Below, in pieces: positions 10,443-19,957 of a DNA stretch of 64,000 nucleotides (its first letter is position 1; the number at the start of each line of letters is the position of its first letter). The notes under the pieces were generated by a model that ran no database searches, was not told the DNA's origin, and saw only the letters and a list, made by a program, of their open reading frames with translations. This DNA is from Enemella evansiae (GTDB taxonomy: Bacteria > Pseudomonadota > Alphaproteobacteria > Rhodobacterales > Rhodobacteraceae). The stretch spans positions 1-64,000 of the forward strand of contig JAFKDC010000021.1 in assembly GCA_017255395.1 (NCBI GenBank), in the 5' to 3' direction. The position numbers and the translations under genes are program-made.

Positions 10443-10863
10443 TTTCATTCGCTACCAATCACCAAAACGGGGTCAAAGCACCCCGAACGAAACCCGGTGT
10501 TTCGCCCCCGCGACCGCATTGCGCGTCGCATCTGTCGACCCTCCCACAACCTCCGTAAAGGTCCGCCGCGCGCTTGGGTGGACGGTCGGACTTTGCGGCG
10601 CAGCGACGTCGAAGCATGTCGCGGACTCCGAGATGCAACAGACCCGCCCCTGCCCGAGCGCCACGCAGCGGACGGCCCCGACAACGCAGAAGTCCTTGCG
10701 CTGCTGTCGCGCACCGCGGACGATCAGGGTGTCTCGGCAGAGTATGAAATCCTGCGTGACAGCGAAACCGAGGACGAGGCACCTGAGGCAACCGCCTGAC
10801 CGGCGCATTTCGCTCCCCCTTCCCGCGCGGCCTTGTTAAGAGGGGCGCAAAGGGGAGACCGGC
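10443..10863. other. Gap between tRNA-Pro and dcd
   Basis: 421 bp with one low-confidence small reading frame (10497-10799, listed separately). No terminator with a T-run was seen after the tRNA. The dcd ribosome site (GGGGAGA) is at the end. Confidence 0.4.
10497..10799 (+). CDS. Possible small acidic-tailed protein
   Basis: A 100-codon frame opening with GTG. The last 40 codons read like real coding sequence (ending ETEDEAPEATA, with GAG, GAC, CTG and ATC preferred). The first 60 are Arg- and Pro-rich, and there is no good ribosome site. It may be a genuine small gene starting further in, the remnant of one, or chance. No family recognised. Confidence 0.3.
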   Translation: MFRPRDRIARRICRPSHNLRKGPPRAWVDGRTLRRSDVEACRGLRDATDPPLPERHAADGPDNAEVLALLSRTADDQGVSAEYEILRDSETEDEAPEATA

Positions 10864-11940
10864 ATGACGGGTGTACTGGCCAGCCAGCAAATTGAGACTC
10901 TGATCGCAACGGGCGCGATCGGCGCAACGGAAGAGTTTGTCGAAGGACAGGTGCAGCCCGCAAGCCTCGACTTGCGGCTGGGTGCGGTGGCCTATCGGGT
11001 GCGTGCCTCGTTCCTCGCCGGCAAGGGCACCAGCGTCGAAAGCCGGCTTGCCCAGTTCGAGATGCACCGAATCGACCTCTCGGGCGGCGCGGTGCTGGAA
11101 AAGGGCTGCGTCTACGTCGTCCCGCTCATGGAACGGCTGGCTCTGCCTCAGGGCACGCAGGCCATCGCCAATGCCAAAAGCTCGACCGGGCGGCTGGATC
11201 TGCTGACCCGGGTGATCACCGACGGCGGGGTGGAATTCGACCGCATCGCAGAGGGCTATACCGGGCCGCTCTATGCCGAGATCTGCCCGCGCAGCTTCTC
11301 GGTGCTGGTGCGACCGGGTCAACGGCTGAACCAGATCCGCTTCCGGCGCGGGCGGACGGTTTTGACCGACGCCGACCTGACCCAACTGCATCGCGACCAC
11401 GTGCTGGTCTCCGGCGGCGAGCCGGTCATCAATGAAGGGCTGGGCTTTTCGGTCGACCTTATGCCCGGCGACGAGGGGCTCGTGGGCTATCGCGCGCGGC
11501 CCCATACCGGGGTGATCGACCTCGACCGGATCGGCGAATACGACCCCGCCGATTACTGGGACAGGCTGCGCTCGCAGACCGGGCGGCTGATCCTCGATCC
11601 CGGCGCCTTCTATATCCTCGTCAGCCGCGAGGCCGTGCATATTCCGCCCGGCTACGCCGCCGAAATGGCGCCCTACCTTGCCATGGTCGGCGAGTTCCGC
11701 GTGCATTACGCGGGTTTCTTCGATCCCGGCTTCGGCCACGCCCCGGCGGGCGGTGAAGGCGCCCGCGGCGTTCTGGAGGTGCGCTGCCACGAAGCGCCCT
11801 TTGCGCTGGAACATGGGCAGGTCGTGGGTCGACTGGTCTACGAACGCATGTCCGAGATCCCGGCGCAGCTCTACGGTTCGGGCATCTCCTCGAATTACCA
11901 GGGCCAGGGCCTGAAGCTGAGCAAGCACTTCAGAGCGTAA
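10864..11940 (+). CDS. dcd: 2'-deoxycytidine 5'-triphosphate deaminase (two-domain type)
   Basis: 358 residues, about twice the usual DCD length. The N half carries the deaminase/dUTPase fold (GQVQPASLDLRLG and the AIANAKSSTGRLDLLTRVIT active-site region with its conserved Ser). The C half (from about GVIDLDRIG) repeats the fold with divergence, including PGAFYILVSREAVHIPPGYA and RGVLEVRCHEAPFALEHGQ. This double form is found in alphaproteobacteria. It makes dUTP from dCTP for thymidylate synthesis. The GGGGAGA ribosome site is five bases before ATG. It stands alone and converges on the scp cluster. Confidence 0.88.
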   Translation: MTGVLASQQIETLIATGAIGATEEFVEGQVQPASLDLRLGAVAYRVRASFLAGKGTSVESRLAQFEMHRIDLSGGAVLEKGCVYVVPLMERLALPQGTQAIANAKSSTGRLDLLTRVITDGGVEFDRIAEGYTGPLYAEICPRSFSVLVRPGQRLNQIRFRRGRTVLTDADLTQLHRDHVLVSGGEPVINEGLGFSVDLMPGDEGLVGYRARPHTGVIDLDRIGEYDPADYWDRLRSQTGRLILDPGAFYILVSREAVHIPPGYAAEMAPYLAMVGEFRVHYAGFFDPGFGHAPAGGEGARGVLEVRCHEAPFALEHGQVVGRLVYERMSEIPAQLYGSGISSNYQGQGLKLSKHFRA

Positions 11941-12090
11941 TATCAAGGGATTACGACCCCATACTCTTGTTCTGCGCGAAAACGGCGGCGCGTTCTTCGC
12001 GCGCCGTCGGCCGCAAGGAAACACGCGCTCCGTGGCAGGTAGAGACACCCGCAAACAGGAATGACCGCTGCACCGCCAAGCGCCGACCGG

Positions 12091-12116
12091 GGGTTTCTTC
12101 TTGGCAAAAATACCTG
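12091..12116 (-). repeat. Dispersed repeat, copy 2 (GTATTTTTGCC subtype)
   Basis: On the minus strand it reads CAGGTATTTTTGCC then AAGAAGAAACCC. All 26 bases are identical to the copy at 52720-52745, forming a subtype without the GC palindrome. It lies between convergent dcd and the 63-aa gene. Confidence 0.7.
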
Positions 12117-12150
12117 AAACCCGGCCCGCAAGGGGCGCGAGAGACCGGTT

Positions 12151-12342
12151 CTAGCGGTTCGCGGCCCGGGCCTGCCGCACTTGCATCTGTGCCCGCCGCT
12201 CAGGTGACACCGTCTTCGGCCCCTGCCCCTTGGCGCCGCCGTCGCGGCCCGACATCCGGTTGAACCCGGCGTTCACACCCCGGTTGATCAGTTGCCGCAT
12301 CACCGTGCGGACGATCATGCTGACGATCTGGTTGGCGTTCAT
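12151..12342 (-). CDS. Small conserved-looking basic protein
   Basis: 63 residues. The first half (MNANQIVSMIVRTVMRQLIN) is an amphipathic, mildly hydrophobic helix. The second half is Gly/Arg/Gln-rich and basic. CAGGGA precedes the chosen ATG by seven bases; a longer frame from 12432 overlaps the scpB end and lacks support. It follows scpB by 86 bases on the same strand, a place where relatives often carry the tatABC genes. No function recognised; membrane or nucleic acid association is possible from composition. Confidence 0.6.
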   Translation of the reverse strand: MNANQIVSMIVRTVMRQLINRGVNAGFNRMSGRDGGAKGQGPKTVSPERRAQMQVRQARAANR

Positions 12343-12428
12343 GGCGCGTCCCTGTCTCTGCGATTTACCTCGGACCCCGTTTATCAGCAAATTGCGCCGA
12401 TTTTCAGGCATATCGCCGTGACCGGGGG

Positions 12429-13151
12429 TCAATCCTCGAAAAGCTCGCTTTGCCCTTCGTCGGTCTCTTCCTCGCTGTCCGCATCCTCGCCGACCTGCGG
12501 CACCCCCAGCGGCGACGGGCGGCTTTCCAGCAGTCCGGCGGCGCGCAGTTCGGCCAGCCCGGGCAGATCACGCGCCGATTCCAGCCCGAAATGTTCCATG
12601 AAGGCCTGCGTCACCACAAAGGTCACCGGGCGGCCCGGGGTCATGCGGCGGCGCCCGAAGCGAATCCACTCCATCTCGATCAACTGGTCGACCGTGCCGC
12701 GCGACACGGCGACGCCTCGGATTTCCTCGATCTCGGCCCGCGTGACCGGCTGGTGGTAGGCGATGATCGCCAGCGTTTCGATGGCGGCGCGGGACAGCTT
12801 GCGCGTCTCGACGGTTTCGCGCTGCATGAGATAACCCAGGTCGGGCGCCGTGCGGATCGCATAAGCATCGCCGACCCGCACCACATGCACGCCGCGCCCC
12901 TCGTAGCGCTTGCGCAGATAGACCAGCGCCTCGGCGGGATCGCAGCCATGCGGCATCCGGTCCGCCAGATCCTTGACCGTCACCGCCTCGGCGGTGGCAA
13001 AAAGGATCGCCTCGACCATGCGCTCCTGTTCACCCATGGGCGGCGCTTCGAACAGGCTTTCGCGCGGCAGGCTCTCGTCCGGGATCATGGTATCCTTCGC
13101 GGCGTCATTCGGGGCATTGTTGCCGGCATCGTCCGGGGCGTCGTCAGTCAT
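12429..13151 (-). CDS. scpB: Segregation and condensation protein B
   Basis: 240 residues. The core has the two winged-helix domains of ScpB (ERMVEAILFATAEAVTVKDL and LSRAAIETLAIIAYHQPVTR, then the GVAVSRGTVDQLIE region). An acidic leader of about 35 residues and an acidic tail flank it. ScpB dimers bind the ScpA kleisin, and together they load on SMC to compact and separate chromosomes. The start overlaps the scpA end by eight bases. Confidence 0.94.
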   Translation of the reverse strand: MTDDAPDDAGNNAPNDAAKDTMIPDESLPRESLFEAPPMGEQERMVEAILFATAEAVTVKDLADRMPHGCDPAEALVYLRKRYEGRGVHVVRVGDAYAIRTAPDLGYLMQRETVETRKLSRAAIETLAIIAYHQPVTRAEIEEIRGVAVSRGTVDQLIEMEWIRFGRRRMTPGRPVTFVVTQAFMEHFGLESARDLPGLAELRAAGLLESRPSPLGVPQVGEDADSEEETDEGQSELFED

Positions 13152-13941
13152 CGCGTCTCTCCCGGCGGCGCAGCTGGATGGGCTCGAAGGTGCCGGACTG
13201 GCGCAACTCGGCCTTGCCTTCCTTCACCAGCTCCAGCGAGGCGGCAAAGGTCGCGGCGGTGGCAGAGCGCCACATGACCTCGTCCTCGCCCCAGCCGTCC
13301 GGCAGGTAGCTGGAAATCTCGGTCCACTGCCCGGCAAAGCCGATCATGCCGCGCAACCGCTCCAGCGCCTGTTCCATGGTGAAGACCTTGTCGCGGTCCA
13401 TCACGAAGGGCCGGAACTCGTCGCGTGTGCGGATGCGCGCATAGCCCTGCATCAGGTCCAGCAGTGTCGCGGTGTATTTCACGCGCCGGACCCGTTCCAT
13501 TTCCTCGGGCAGCCCCCGGGCGAAGAAGTTCATCCCAAGCCGGTCGCGCGCCATCAGCTTGGCCGCCGCCTCGCGCATGGCCTGCAGGCGTTCCAGCTGG
13601 AACGCGAGATGCGCGGCCAGTTCCTCGCCCGACGGGCCTTCTTCGGTCGGATCGGGCGGCAGCAGCAGGCGGGACTTCAGAAAGGCCAGCCAGGCCGCCA
13701 TGACCAAATAATCGGCGGCCAGTTCGATCCTCAGCGCCTTGGCCTTTTCGACAAAGGAGAGGTACTGCCGCGCCAGCGCAAGGATCGAGATCTTGCGCAG
13801 GTCGACCTTCTGCACCCGCGCCATGTTCAGCAAAAGGTCGAGCGGCCCCTCGAATCCGTCCACATCCACCACCAGCGCCTCGGCGGCGAGGCGGTCGGTA
13901 ACGGAAAGCGGCATTTCGGACTGGGCGTCAGGCTCTGTCAT
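13144..13941 (-). CDS. scpA: Segregation and condensation protein A (kleisin)
   Basis: 265 residues. The N-terminal FEGPLDLLLNMARVQKVDLR is the kleisin signature that binds the SMC neck; LAADYLVMAAWLAFLKSRLLLP is also typical. The C-terminal part forms the winged helix for the SMC head. It overlaps nagZ by 14 bases and scpB by eight, so the three are translationally coupled. Start chosen from the ATG that keeps the overlap and a complete N domain. Confidence 0.94.
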   Translation of the reverse strand: MTEPDAQSEMPLSVTDRLAAEALVVDVDGFEGPLDLLLNMARVQKVDLRKISILALARQYLSFVEKAKALRIELAADYLVMAAWLAFLKSRLLLPPDPTEEGPSGEELAAHLAFQLERLQAMREAAAKLMARDRLGMNFFARGLPEEMERVRRVKYTATLLDLMQGYARIRTRDEFRPFVMDRDKVFTMEQALERLRGMIGFAGQWTEISSYLPDGWGEDEVMWRSATAATFAASLELVKEGKAELRQSGTFEPIQLRRRERRDD

Positions 13942-14941
13942 TCAAGGCTCTTGCGATCAAGGCCTCAAATTCCTGTTGCAGGGCCTCGATGTCAACCGGC
14001 GCGGGCGCCTGCCGGGCGGCCAGGGCCGTCTCTGCGCGGGTCTGTGCCGCCGGGCTCATCGCGCCCGCCGCCTCTGCGACGGCCTGCATCTCGGCCAGGT
14101 CGCCGTTGCAATGCAGGACGACATCGCAGCCCGCGTCCAATGCGGCGCGGGCACGCGTCGCGACCGTGCCGGACAGCGCCTGCATGGAGATATCGTCGGT
14201 CATCAGCAGCCCGCCAAAGCCGATGCTGTCGCGGATCAGTTCGATCATCACCGGCGACTGCGTGGCGGGCCTGTGGTCGATCGCCTCGAAGACGATATGC
14301 GCCGACATGGCCATCGGCAGAGTGTTCAGCGCCCGGAACGGGGCGAAATCCATGCCATCCAGCGCGTCGAGGGGGGCCGCGACGCGGGGCAGTTCAAGGT
14401 GGCTGTCCAGCGTCCCCAGCCCGTGACCGGGGATATGCTTCATCACCGGCAGGACGCCGCCCTGCATCAGCCCCTCGGCCGCGGCGCGGCCATGGGCCAC
14501 CACCGTCGCCACGTCCGCGCCGTAACAGCGGTTGTGCAGGAAGGGATGCGTTTCGGGGCGCGCGATATCCAGTGTCGGGATGCAATTGCCGTCGATGCCG
14601 AGGCCGCGCAGTTCCGCTGCCATGATCCGGCCCCGCAGCCAGAAGGCGCGCGCGGCATCGCTGCCCAGTTGGGTGGCATCCTCCAGCGGCGGGCGCCAGT
14701 CGCGCGCCAGCGGCGGGCGCAGGCGCTGGACGCGCCCGCCCTCCTGATCGATGAAGATCGGCGCGTCCCATCCGACAGCAGCGCGCATGTCCGCGCAGAG
14801 CGCGCGGATCTGCCCGGGCCTGTCGAGGTTGCGGGCGAAAAGGATAAAGCCGAAAGGCCGCGCCTGCCGGAACAGCGCGGTCTCGTCCTTGGTCAGGCGC
14901 AGCCCCGCGCAGCCGTAGATGGCCGCGCCGAACCCCGTCAT
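13928..14941 (-). CDS. nagZ: Beta-N-acetylhexosaminidase (peptidoglycan recycling)
   Basis: 337 residues, family GH3 NagZ. It removes GlcNAc from anhydro-muropeptides in the cytoplasm. Visible features are FGFILFARNL, FIDQEGGRVQRL, the flexible catalytic loop KHIPGHGLGTLDSH with the His-Asp dyad, and the later LLMTDDISMQAL with the nucleophilic Asp. The start overlaps the stop of the SPOR protein by four bases (ATGA). A longer frame upstream is not supported. Operon with the SPOR gene and scpA/scpB links wall recycling and chromosome segregation genes. Confidence 0.94.
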   Translation of the reverse strand: MTGFGAAIYGCAGLRLTKDETALFRQARPFGFILFARNLDRPGQIRALCADMRAAVGWDAPIFIDQEGGRVQRLRPPLARDWRPPLEDATQLGSDAARAFWLRGRIMAAELRGLGIDGNCIPTLDIARPETHPFLHNRCYGADVATVVAHGRAAAEGLMQGGVLPVMKHIPGHGLGTLDSHLELPRVAAPLDALDGMDFAPFRALNTLPMAMSAHIVFEAIDHRPATQSPVMIELIRDSIGFGGLLMTDDISMQALSGTVATRARAALDAGCDVVLHCNGDLAEMQAVAEAAGAMSPAAQTRAETALAARQAPAPVDIEALQQEFEALIARALNDRA

Positions 14942-15912
14942 CGTGTCACAACCGGGATGCAGTCGATGTTCTGCGACACCAGCGCCGAACAGAACCGGCG
15001 CGCGTCGGCCAGATCCTCGAAACCATGGGCACGCAGGCGGTAGAAGGTGCGCCCGCCAGAGCTGGCCTTCTGGACAACGCGGTCCTTGCCGTCGAGGAAC
15101 TCGCCCAGACGCCCGCCCAGCTTGTCCCACTCGCTGCGGGCCAGCTCGGCGGAATCATAGGCGCCGATCTGCACCAGCCGGGTGCCGGAGGCGAGTTGCG
15201 ACGGATCGATCTCTCGCGTTGCGACTGCGGTTGCGGCCCCCTCTGCCACGGCGGCGGAAGCCTGCGGCGCGGCTGCCGCGCTTCTCAGACCGGCGGGGCG
15301 CAGGTTCGGGCGCAGCGACCGGGCCAGCCCCGGCCCCAGGCTGGCCACCTGTGTTGTATCCTCGGCGAGAGAGGTCTCTCCGACGGAGGTCACAACCGGG
15401 ACCACGTCGCCGCCATCGAGCGGTTCCAGAGCCTCGCCGCCGATGCTTTCGACCAGCGCCGCAAGCTGGGCGTCCTGATTTTCTGGCAGCCCGGGCTCTA
15501 TCTCGACAATCTCGGCATTGGCGGCCAGCGAGGTCCGCATCGGTTCGGGCCGTTCGGCGGGCACCAGAAGCCCGGCGGCCACGTCCTCTGCCCCCAGTCC
15601 AGCGGCGCGCGGTGCCAGAACCAGCCGGTCCGCCGGAGAGGCGGCGGCGCCAAGGCCCGCGACCGTGTTCACGGCCAGTCCCTGGTGATCGGCAAGCGTG
15701 CCGCCGGGATCGACGGGCGCCTCGCGCATCGGGCCGGCCAGGGCCATGACCACCGGCACGCCCGAGACGTCGCGCGCCATGACCTTGTAGCCCCAGACGC
15801 CCACGCCCACGACCAGCGCAACAGAGGCAGCCGCCCCAAGCCAATGGGCCAGCGACGCCGCTTTTACGGATGCAGGGGCCCCATAGGCCCCGTCATAGGT
15901 ATACTCTGCCAT
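14938..15912 (-). CDS. SPOR-domain membrane-anchored protein
   Basis: 324 residues. A short cytoplasmic head (MAEYTYDGAYG) is followed by one membrane helix at about 22-43, a long Ala/Pro-rich periplasmic linker, and a C-terminal SPOR domain (about the last 80 residues, beginning RLVQIGAYDSAELARSEW). SPOR domains bind denuded glycan strands at division sites. Two Cys residues near the end (FCSALVSQNIDC) could form a disulfide. It is between argS and nagZ, the usual roseobacter order, and overlaps nagZ by four bases. Confidence 0.85.
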   Translation of the reverse strand: MAEYTYDGAYGAPASVKAASLAHWLGAAASVALVVGVGVWGYKVMARDVSGVPVVMALAGPMREAPVDPGGTLADHQGLAVNTVAGLGAAASPADRLVLAPRAAGLGAEDVAAGLLVPAERPEPMRTSLAANAEIVEIEPGLPENQDAQLAALVESIGGEALEPLDGGDVVPVVTSVGETSLAEDTTQVASLGPGLARSLRPNLRPAGLRSAAAAPQASAAVAEGAATAVATREIDPSQLASGTRLVQIGAYDSAELARSEWDKLGGRLGEFLDGKDRVVQKASSGGRTFYRLRAHGFEDLADARRFCSALVSQNIDCIPVVTR

Positions 15913-15995
15913 GTCTGCCTCATGTCTCCCCCGCACGGTACATGGCCGTTCGGGTGGGTGCCTGCTCGATCAGATCCGGCCGGGGCGCCTGTTTG

Positions 15996-17735
15996 TCAGC
16001 GCATCTCTTCGACCGGGGTCACGCCAAGGATACCAAGACCCGCGCGAATCACAACCGCCGTGGCGCGGGCCAGCAGAATTTTCGCCTGTGTTGCGGCAGG
16101 GTCATCCTGCACGAAGCGCAGCGCCACATTGTCGTTGCCCTTGTTCCACAGCCCGTGCAGGTCGGCGGCCACCTCGGACAGATAGGTGGCGACGCGGTGC
16201 GGTTCATGCGTGCGCGCGGCGATCTCGACCAGACGCGGCCATTCCGCCAGCTTCGTGGCCAGCGCGATCTCGGCGGGGTCTTCGAGCACCGGGGTCACCC
16301 CCGCAAGCGTGGCGTCGGTGACGTCGACCCCGGCATCGGTCGCCTTGCGCAGCACGGAACAGATCCGGGCATGGGCGTATTGCACGTAGAAGACCGGGTT
16401 TTCCTTGGACTGCTCGACCACCTTGTCGAAGTCGAAGTCGAGCGCCGCGTCGGGCTTGCGGGTCAGCATGTGGAAGCGCGCCACGTCGGCGCCCACCATG
16501 TCGACCAGATCGCGCAGGGTGACGAAGGTCCCTGCCCGCTTGGACATCTTGAAGGGCTGGCCGTCCTTGAACAGCTTCACAAGCTGGATCAGCTTGATGT
16601 CCAGCGGCACGCTGCCCTCGGACAGCGCGCTGACGGCGGCTTTCATGCGTTTGACATAGCCGCCGTGGTCGGCGCCGAAGATGTCGATCAGCATGTCGAA
16701 GCCGCGGGTCACCTTGTCGTAGTGATAGGCAATATCGGGCGCGAAATAGGTCCAGGACCCGTCCGACTTCTTGATCGGGCGGTCGACGTCGTCACCGTGT
16801 TCCGTCGAGCGGAACAGCGTCTGTTCGCGCGGCTCCCAGTCTTCGGGGGTCTTGCCCTTGGGCGGCTCCAGCACGCCGCGATAGATCAGGCCCTTGTCGT
16901 CCAGCGTCTTGATCGCGTCCTCGATCCGCCCGGTGCCGTAAAGGCTTTTCTCGCTGAAGAAGTTGTCCATGTGGACACCCAGCGCGGCCAGATCCGCGCG
17001 GATCAGGTCCATCATCGCATCGGTGGCGAAGGTGCGCACCTCGGCCAGCCATTCCTCTTCCGGGGCGTCCAGCCAGCGGTCGCCGACCTTGTCCTTGAGC
17101 GCCTCGCCCACGGGGATCAGGTAGTCGCCCGGGTAGCTGCCCTCGGGCCAGTCGACGCTGAGGTCATGCGCCTCCTGGTAGCGCAGGTAGACAGACCGCG
17201 CCAGCACGTCGACCTGTGCGCCGCCGTCGTTGATGTAATATTCGCGGGTGACGTCATAGCCCGCATAGGCCAGCAGCGAGGCCATGGCGTCGCCGACGAT
17301 GGCGCCGCGCGCATGGCCCACGTGCATCGGGCCGGTGGGGTTGGCGCTGACGTATTCGATATTGACCTTGGTGCCCGCGCCCATGCCGGAACGTCCGTAA
17401 TCGGTGCCGTCCTTCAGGATCGCGGCAGGCAGCGCGGCCCATGTGGCGTTCGACAGTCGCATGTTCAGGAAGCCCGGCCCGGCCACCTCGGCGCTGGCGA
17501 TGCGGTCATCGGCGCGCAGCTTCTCGGCCAGAGCCTCGGCGATGTCGCGCGGTTTCATCTTCGCGGGCTTGGCCAGCACCATCGCGGCGTTGGTGGCCAT
17601 ATCGCCATGCGCCGGGTCGCGGGGCGGCTCTGTGGTGACGGGATCGGTGTTCAGGCCCTCGGGCAGCGTGCCCTCGGCTTGCAGGGCGGAAATGCTGTCG
17701 ATCACCAGCGCGCGAATATCGGAAAACAGGTTCAT
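15996..17735 (-). CDS. argS: Arginyl-tRNA synthetase
   Basis: 579 residues, class Ia synthetase. The HIGH-type motif is [15 protein letters not shown] and the KMSKS-type motif is [13 protein letters not shown]. The N-terminal additional domain ([11 protein letters not shown]...) and the C-terminal DALR anticodon domain (starting near [13 protein letters not shown]) are complete. The ATG at 17735 gives the family N terminus; the open frame runs 58 codons further without support. The SPOR gene follows after 83 bases. An 18-bp hairpin upstream insulates it from the antiporter gene. Confidence 0.96.
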   Translation of the reverse strand: MNLFSDIRALVIDSISALQAEGTLPEGLNTDPVTTEPPRDPAHGDMATNAAMVLAKPAKMKPRDIAEALAEKLRADDRIASAEVAGPGFLNMRLSNATWAALPAAILKDGTDYGRSGMGAGTKVNIEYVSANPTGPMHVGHARGAIVGDAMASLLAYAGYDVTREYYINDGGAQVDVLARSVYLRYQEAHDLSVDWPEGSYPGDYLIPVGEALKDKVGDRWLDAPEEEWLAEVRTFATDAMMDLIRADLAALGVHMDNFFSEKSLYGTGRIEDAIKTLDDKGLIYRGVLEPPKGKTPEDWEPREQTLFRSTEHGDDVDRPIKKSDGSWTYFAPDIAYHYDKVTRGFDMLIDIFGADHGGYVKRMKAAVSALSEGSVPLDIKLIQLVKLFKDGQPFKMSKRAGTFVTLRDLVDMVGADVARFHMLTRKPDAALDFDFDKVVEQSKENPVFYVQYAHARICSVLRKATDAGVDVTDATLAGVTPVLEDPAEIALATKLAEWPRLVEIAARTHEPHRVATYLSEVAADLHGLWNKGNDNVALRFVQDDPAATQAKILLARATAVVIRAGLGILGVTPVEEMR

Positions 17736-17828
17736 GGGATGCCTCTTGGATTGGCTGTCCTCTACCACTTTGGAGGGCTGCGTCAAACAGGGGGGTGCAA
17801 CGCCGCGCATAAACCGGTTGGCCGGTGA

Positions 17829-17871
17829 GCCGCGCATCGCCGGGCCCCCGGACGGCCCGGCGATGCGCGGC
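17829..17871 (-). terminator. Strong hairpin downstream of the antiporter gene
   Basis: Perfect 18-bp inverted repeat (arms 17829-17846 and 17854-17871) with a 7-base loop. It begins 54 bases past the antiporter stop on the minus strand. There is no T-run, so it may end transcription in a factor-assisted way or protect the 3' end. Confidence 0.55.
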
Positions 17872-17924
17872 GGCCTGCACTCCGCGCGGGGTGGTGGATC
17901 GGGCCGCAATATCAGGCGTGGGGT

Positions 17925-19790
17925 TCAGGCAAACTCGCCCGGATCTTCCGTGTCGCGCGGCTCCCCCTTGCCCTCGCCGTTGCGGTGCGGCTTCTTCGGG
18001 GTCAGCGACAGGATGCGGGTGCCCGCGGCGTCCTTGGGTTCGTTATCCGGCCCCAGCAGGCGCAGCGTCCCGTTCGGGCCGATGTCAGCGAAGACCGTGG
18101 CATCGGGCAGTTTCTCGCGCCAATGGTCCAGCGTGAACTCCTCGGACAGCTTGGTGACGCGGAACTCGCAGCCCTGCGCCACGCGGGCGTTGACCTCGAA
18201 GAAGGTCTCGTCGGCGCCGAGCGCCCGACCGCCCAGCGTCGCGGGCAGCGCATGGCGTGACGAGGCCTGTTTCACCCGCTTCAGCTGATAGACGTTCTCG
18301 CGCCCGAACTCGGGCGCCAGATCGGTGGCCACCAGCGTGTTGTAGGCGTCGTTGTCGGTGGCCGTGATCAGCTTTTCATAGGCGACGTGGTCGATCCGGT
18401 GCTCTGCCGCCTCGGACAGGATATCGCCGAAGAAGGTGTCCAGACCGGCCTCGCGCGCCGCCCGCAGATGCGCGTGGTTCGGGTCGGCGATCATCACCGG
18501 CAGCTCCATCTTCCGCAGCGCCTTGCCCAGTTCCACCGACCATTGCGAGCCGCCAAGGATCAGCACACCGGGGATCTTGGCCGCCGTCAGCCCCAGCCAG
18601 CGCGCCATGGGTGTCAGGGTGAAGCCGTGCAGCACCACCGTCGCCGCCACCAGCGCGAAGGCCAGCGGCCCGATGCGGTTGGCGTCGGTGATCTCCAGCG
18701 CAGCCAGCCGCTCTCCGAAAAGCCCGGCCACCGCCACCAGCACCACGCCGCGCGGGCCGGTGAAGGCCACCAGCAGGCGCTCTTTCCACGGGATATTCGA
18801 CAGTGCCAGCGAGATCAGAACCGCCGCGGGCCGCGCGACGAGGATCACCACCACCACGAAGGCCAGCGCCCGCCAGTCGAGGATGGCCAGCTTCTCGAAG
18901 CTCATGTTCGCGGCCAGCAGGATGAAGACACCCGAGACCAGCAGGATGGTCGCATGTTCCTTGAAGCGGCGCAGCTCGGTGAAGCTGGGCAGTTCGGCAT
19001 TGGCCAGCCACAGGCCCATGACGGTTACCGCCAGCAGGCCGCTTTCATGCAGCACGCTGTCCGACACCGCAAAGACCGCCAGCAGCACCACGAAGAGCAC
19101 CGGCACCTTCATGTACTCGGGGACAAAGGCGTTGCGGAAGGCCCGGACCAGCCCCCAGCCCGCCGCCGCGCCAAGCACGATGGCGACGAGGATGCCGACG
19201 ATCAGCACCTGCGCCGCATGGCCCGCCCCGGTCGCGGTCTCGAAGACCACGACGATCTCGAAGGCCAGCACGGCGGCCAGCGCGCCGATGGGGTCGTTGA
19301 CGATCGCCTCCCACTGCAACAGCGCGGCGGGGCGGCGCGACAGCCGCGATTGCCGCAGAAGCGGCGCGATGACGGTTGGGCCGGTGACGATCATGATGCC
19401 GCCGAAGACGGCCGCGCCAGCCCAGCTGACACCGGCCACGTAATGCAGCGCCAGCGTCGAGAACAGCCAGCCCAACGGCGCGCCGATCACCACGAGGCGG
19501 CGCACCCCCTCGGCGGCATCCTTCAGCGAATGCAGGTTCAGCGTCAGCCCGCCTTCGAAGAGGATGATCGCCACGGCAATGGCGATCATGGGCTGCAACA
19601 TGTCCCCGAACTGCGCGCCGGGATCGAGAAAGCCCAGCACCGGCCCGATCACCAGACCGGCGGCCAGCATCAGCACGATGGCGGGCAACCGCAGTTTCCA
19701 GGCCAGCCACTGGCTGCCCACGCCAAGCGCGCCCACCAGCGCGAAGGCCAGTACCGGATCGAGCGCGCCGCCCGTTTCTGCCGTTGCCAT
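17925..19790 (-). CDS. Cation/proton antiporter with C-terminal RCK-like domain
   Basis: 621 residues. The first 400 form about 12 membrane segments of the monovalent cation:proton antiporter superfamily (ILFEGGLTLNLHSLKDA, IMIVTGPTVIAPLL, EAIVNDPIGALAAVLAFE, FTGPRGVVLVAVAGLFGE). VNDP and the GPRG loop match NhaP/CPA1-type members. After about residue 410 a soluble Rossmann domain follows (GVLILGGSQWSVELGKALRK), resembling TrkA-N/RCK and likely to sense nucleotide. It exchanges Na+ or K+ for H+ at the inner membrane; ion choice cannot be read. It is transcribed alone between dgt and argS, with hairpins on both sides. Confidence 0.88.
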   Translation of the reverse strand: MATAETGGALDPVLAFALVGALGVGSQWLAWKLRLPAIVLMLAAGLVIGPVLGFLDPGAQFGDMLQPMIAIAVAIILFEGGLTLNLHSLKDAAEGVRRLVVIGAPLGWLFSTLALHYVAGVSWAGAAVFGGIMIVTGPTVIAPLLRQSRLSRRPAALLQWEAIVNDPIGALAAVLAFEIVVVFETATGAGHAAQVLIVGILVAIVLGAAAGWGLVRAFRNAFVPEYMKVPVLFVVLLAVFAVSDSVLHESGLLAVTVMGLWLANAELPSFTELRRFKEHATILLVSGVFILLAANMSFEKLAILDWRALAFVVVVILVARPAAVLISLALSNIPWKERLLVAFTGPRGVVLVAVAGLFGERLAALEITDANRIGPLAFALVAATVVLHGFTLTPMARWLGLTAAKIPGVLILGGSQWSVELGKALRKMELPVMIADPNHAHLRAAREAGLDTFFGDILSEAAEHRIDHVAYEKLITATDNDAYNTLVATDLAPEFGRENVYQLKRVKQASSRHALPATLGGRALGADETFFEVNARVAQGCEFRVTKLSEEFTLDHWREKLPDATVFADIGPNGTLRLLGPDNEPKDAAGTRILSLTPKKPHRNGEGKGEPRDTEDPGEFA

Positions 19791-19885
19791 CTGTCGGTCT
19801 TCCCTGTCCCAGTCGCAGCCCTTTGCGGGTCATGCGTAGCTAGCGCAGCCTGCGCCGGCGTCCATGCCCGGTCAAGTCGCCCGTC

Positions 19886-19915
19886 GCCGGACAGAGGGGC
19901 CACGCTCTGTCCGGC
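19886..19915 (-). terminator. Hairpin downstream of dgt
   Basis: 11-bp perfect stem (GCCGGACAGAG at 19886-19896 with CTCTGTCCGGC at 19905-19915) and 8-base loop, about 40 bases after the dgt stop. No T-run. Confidence 0.5.
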
Positions 19916-19957
19916 CACCGCGATCCGGGCCACGACACAGCCCGGACAGCGACCCCG

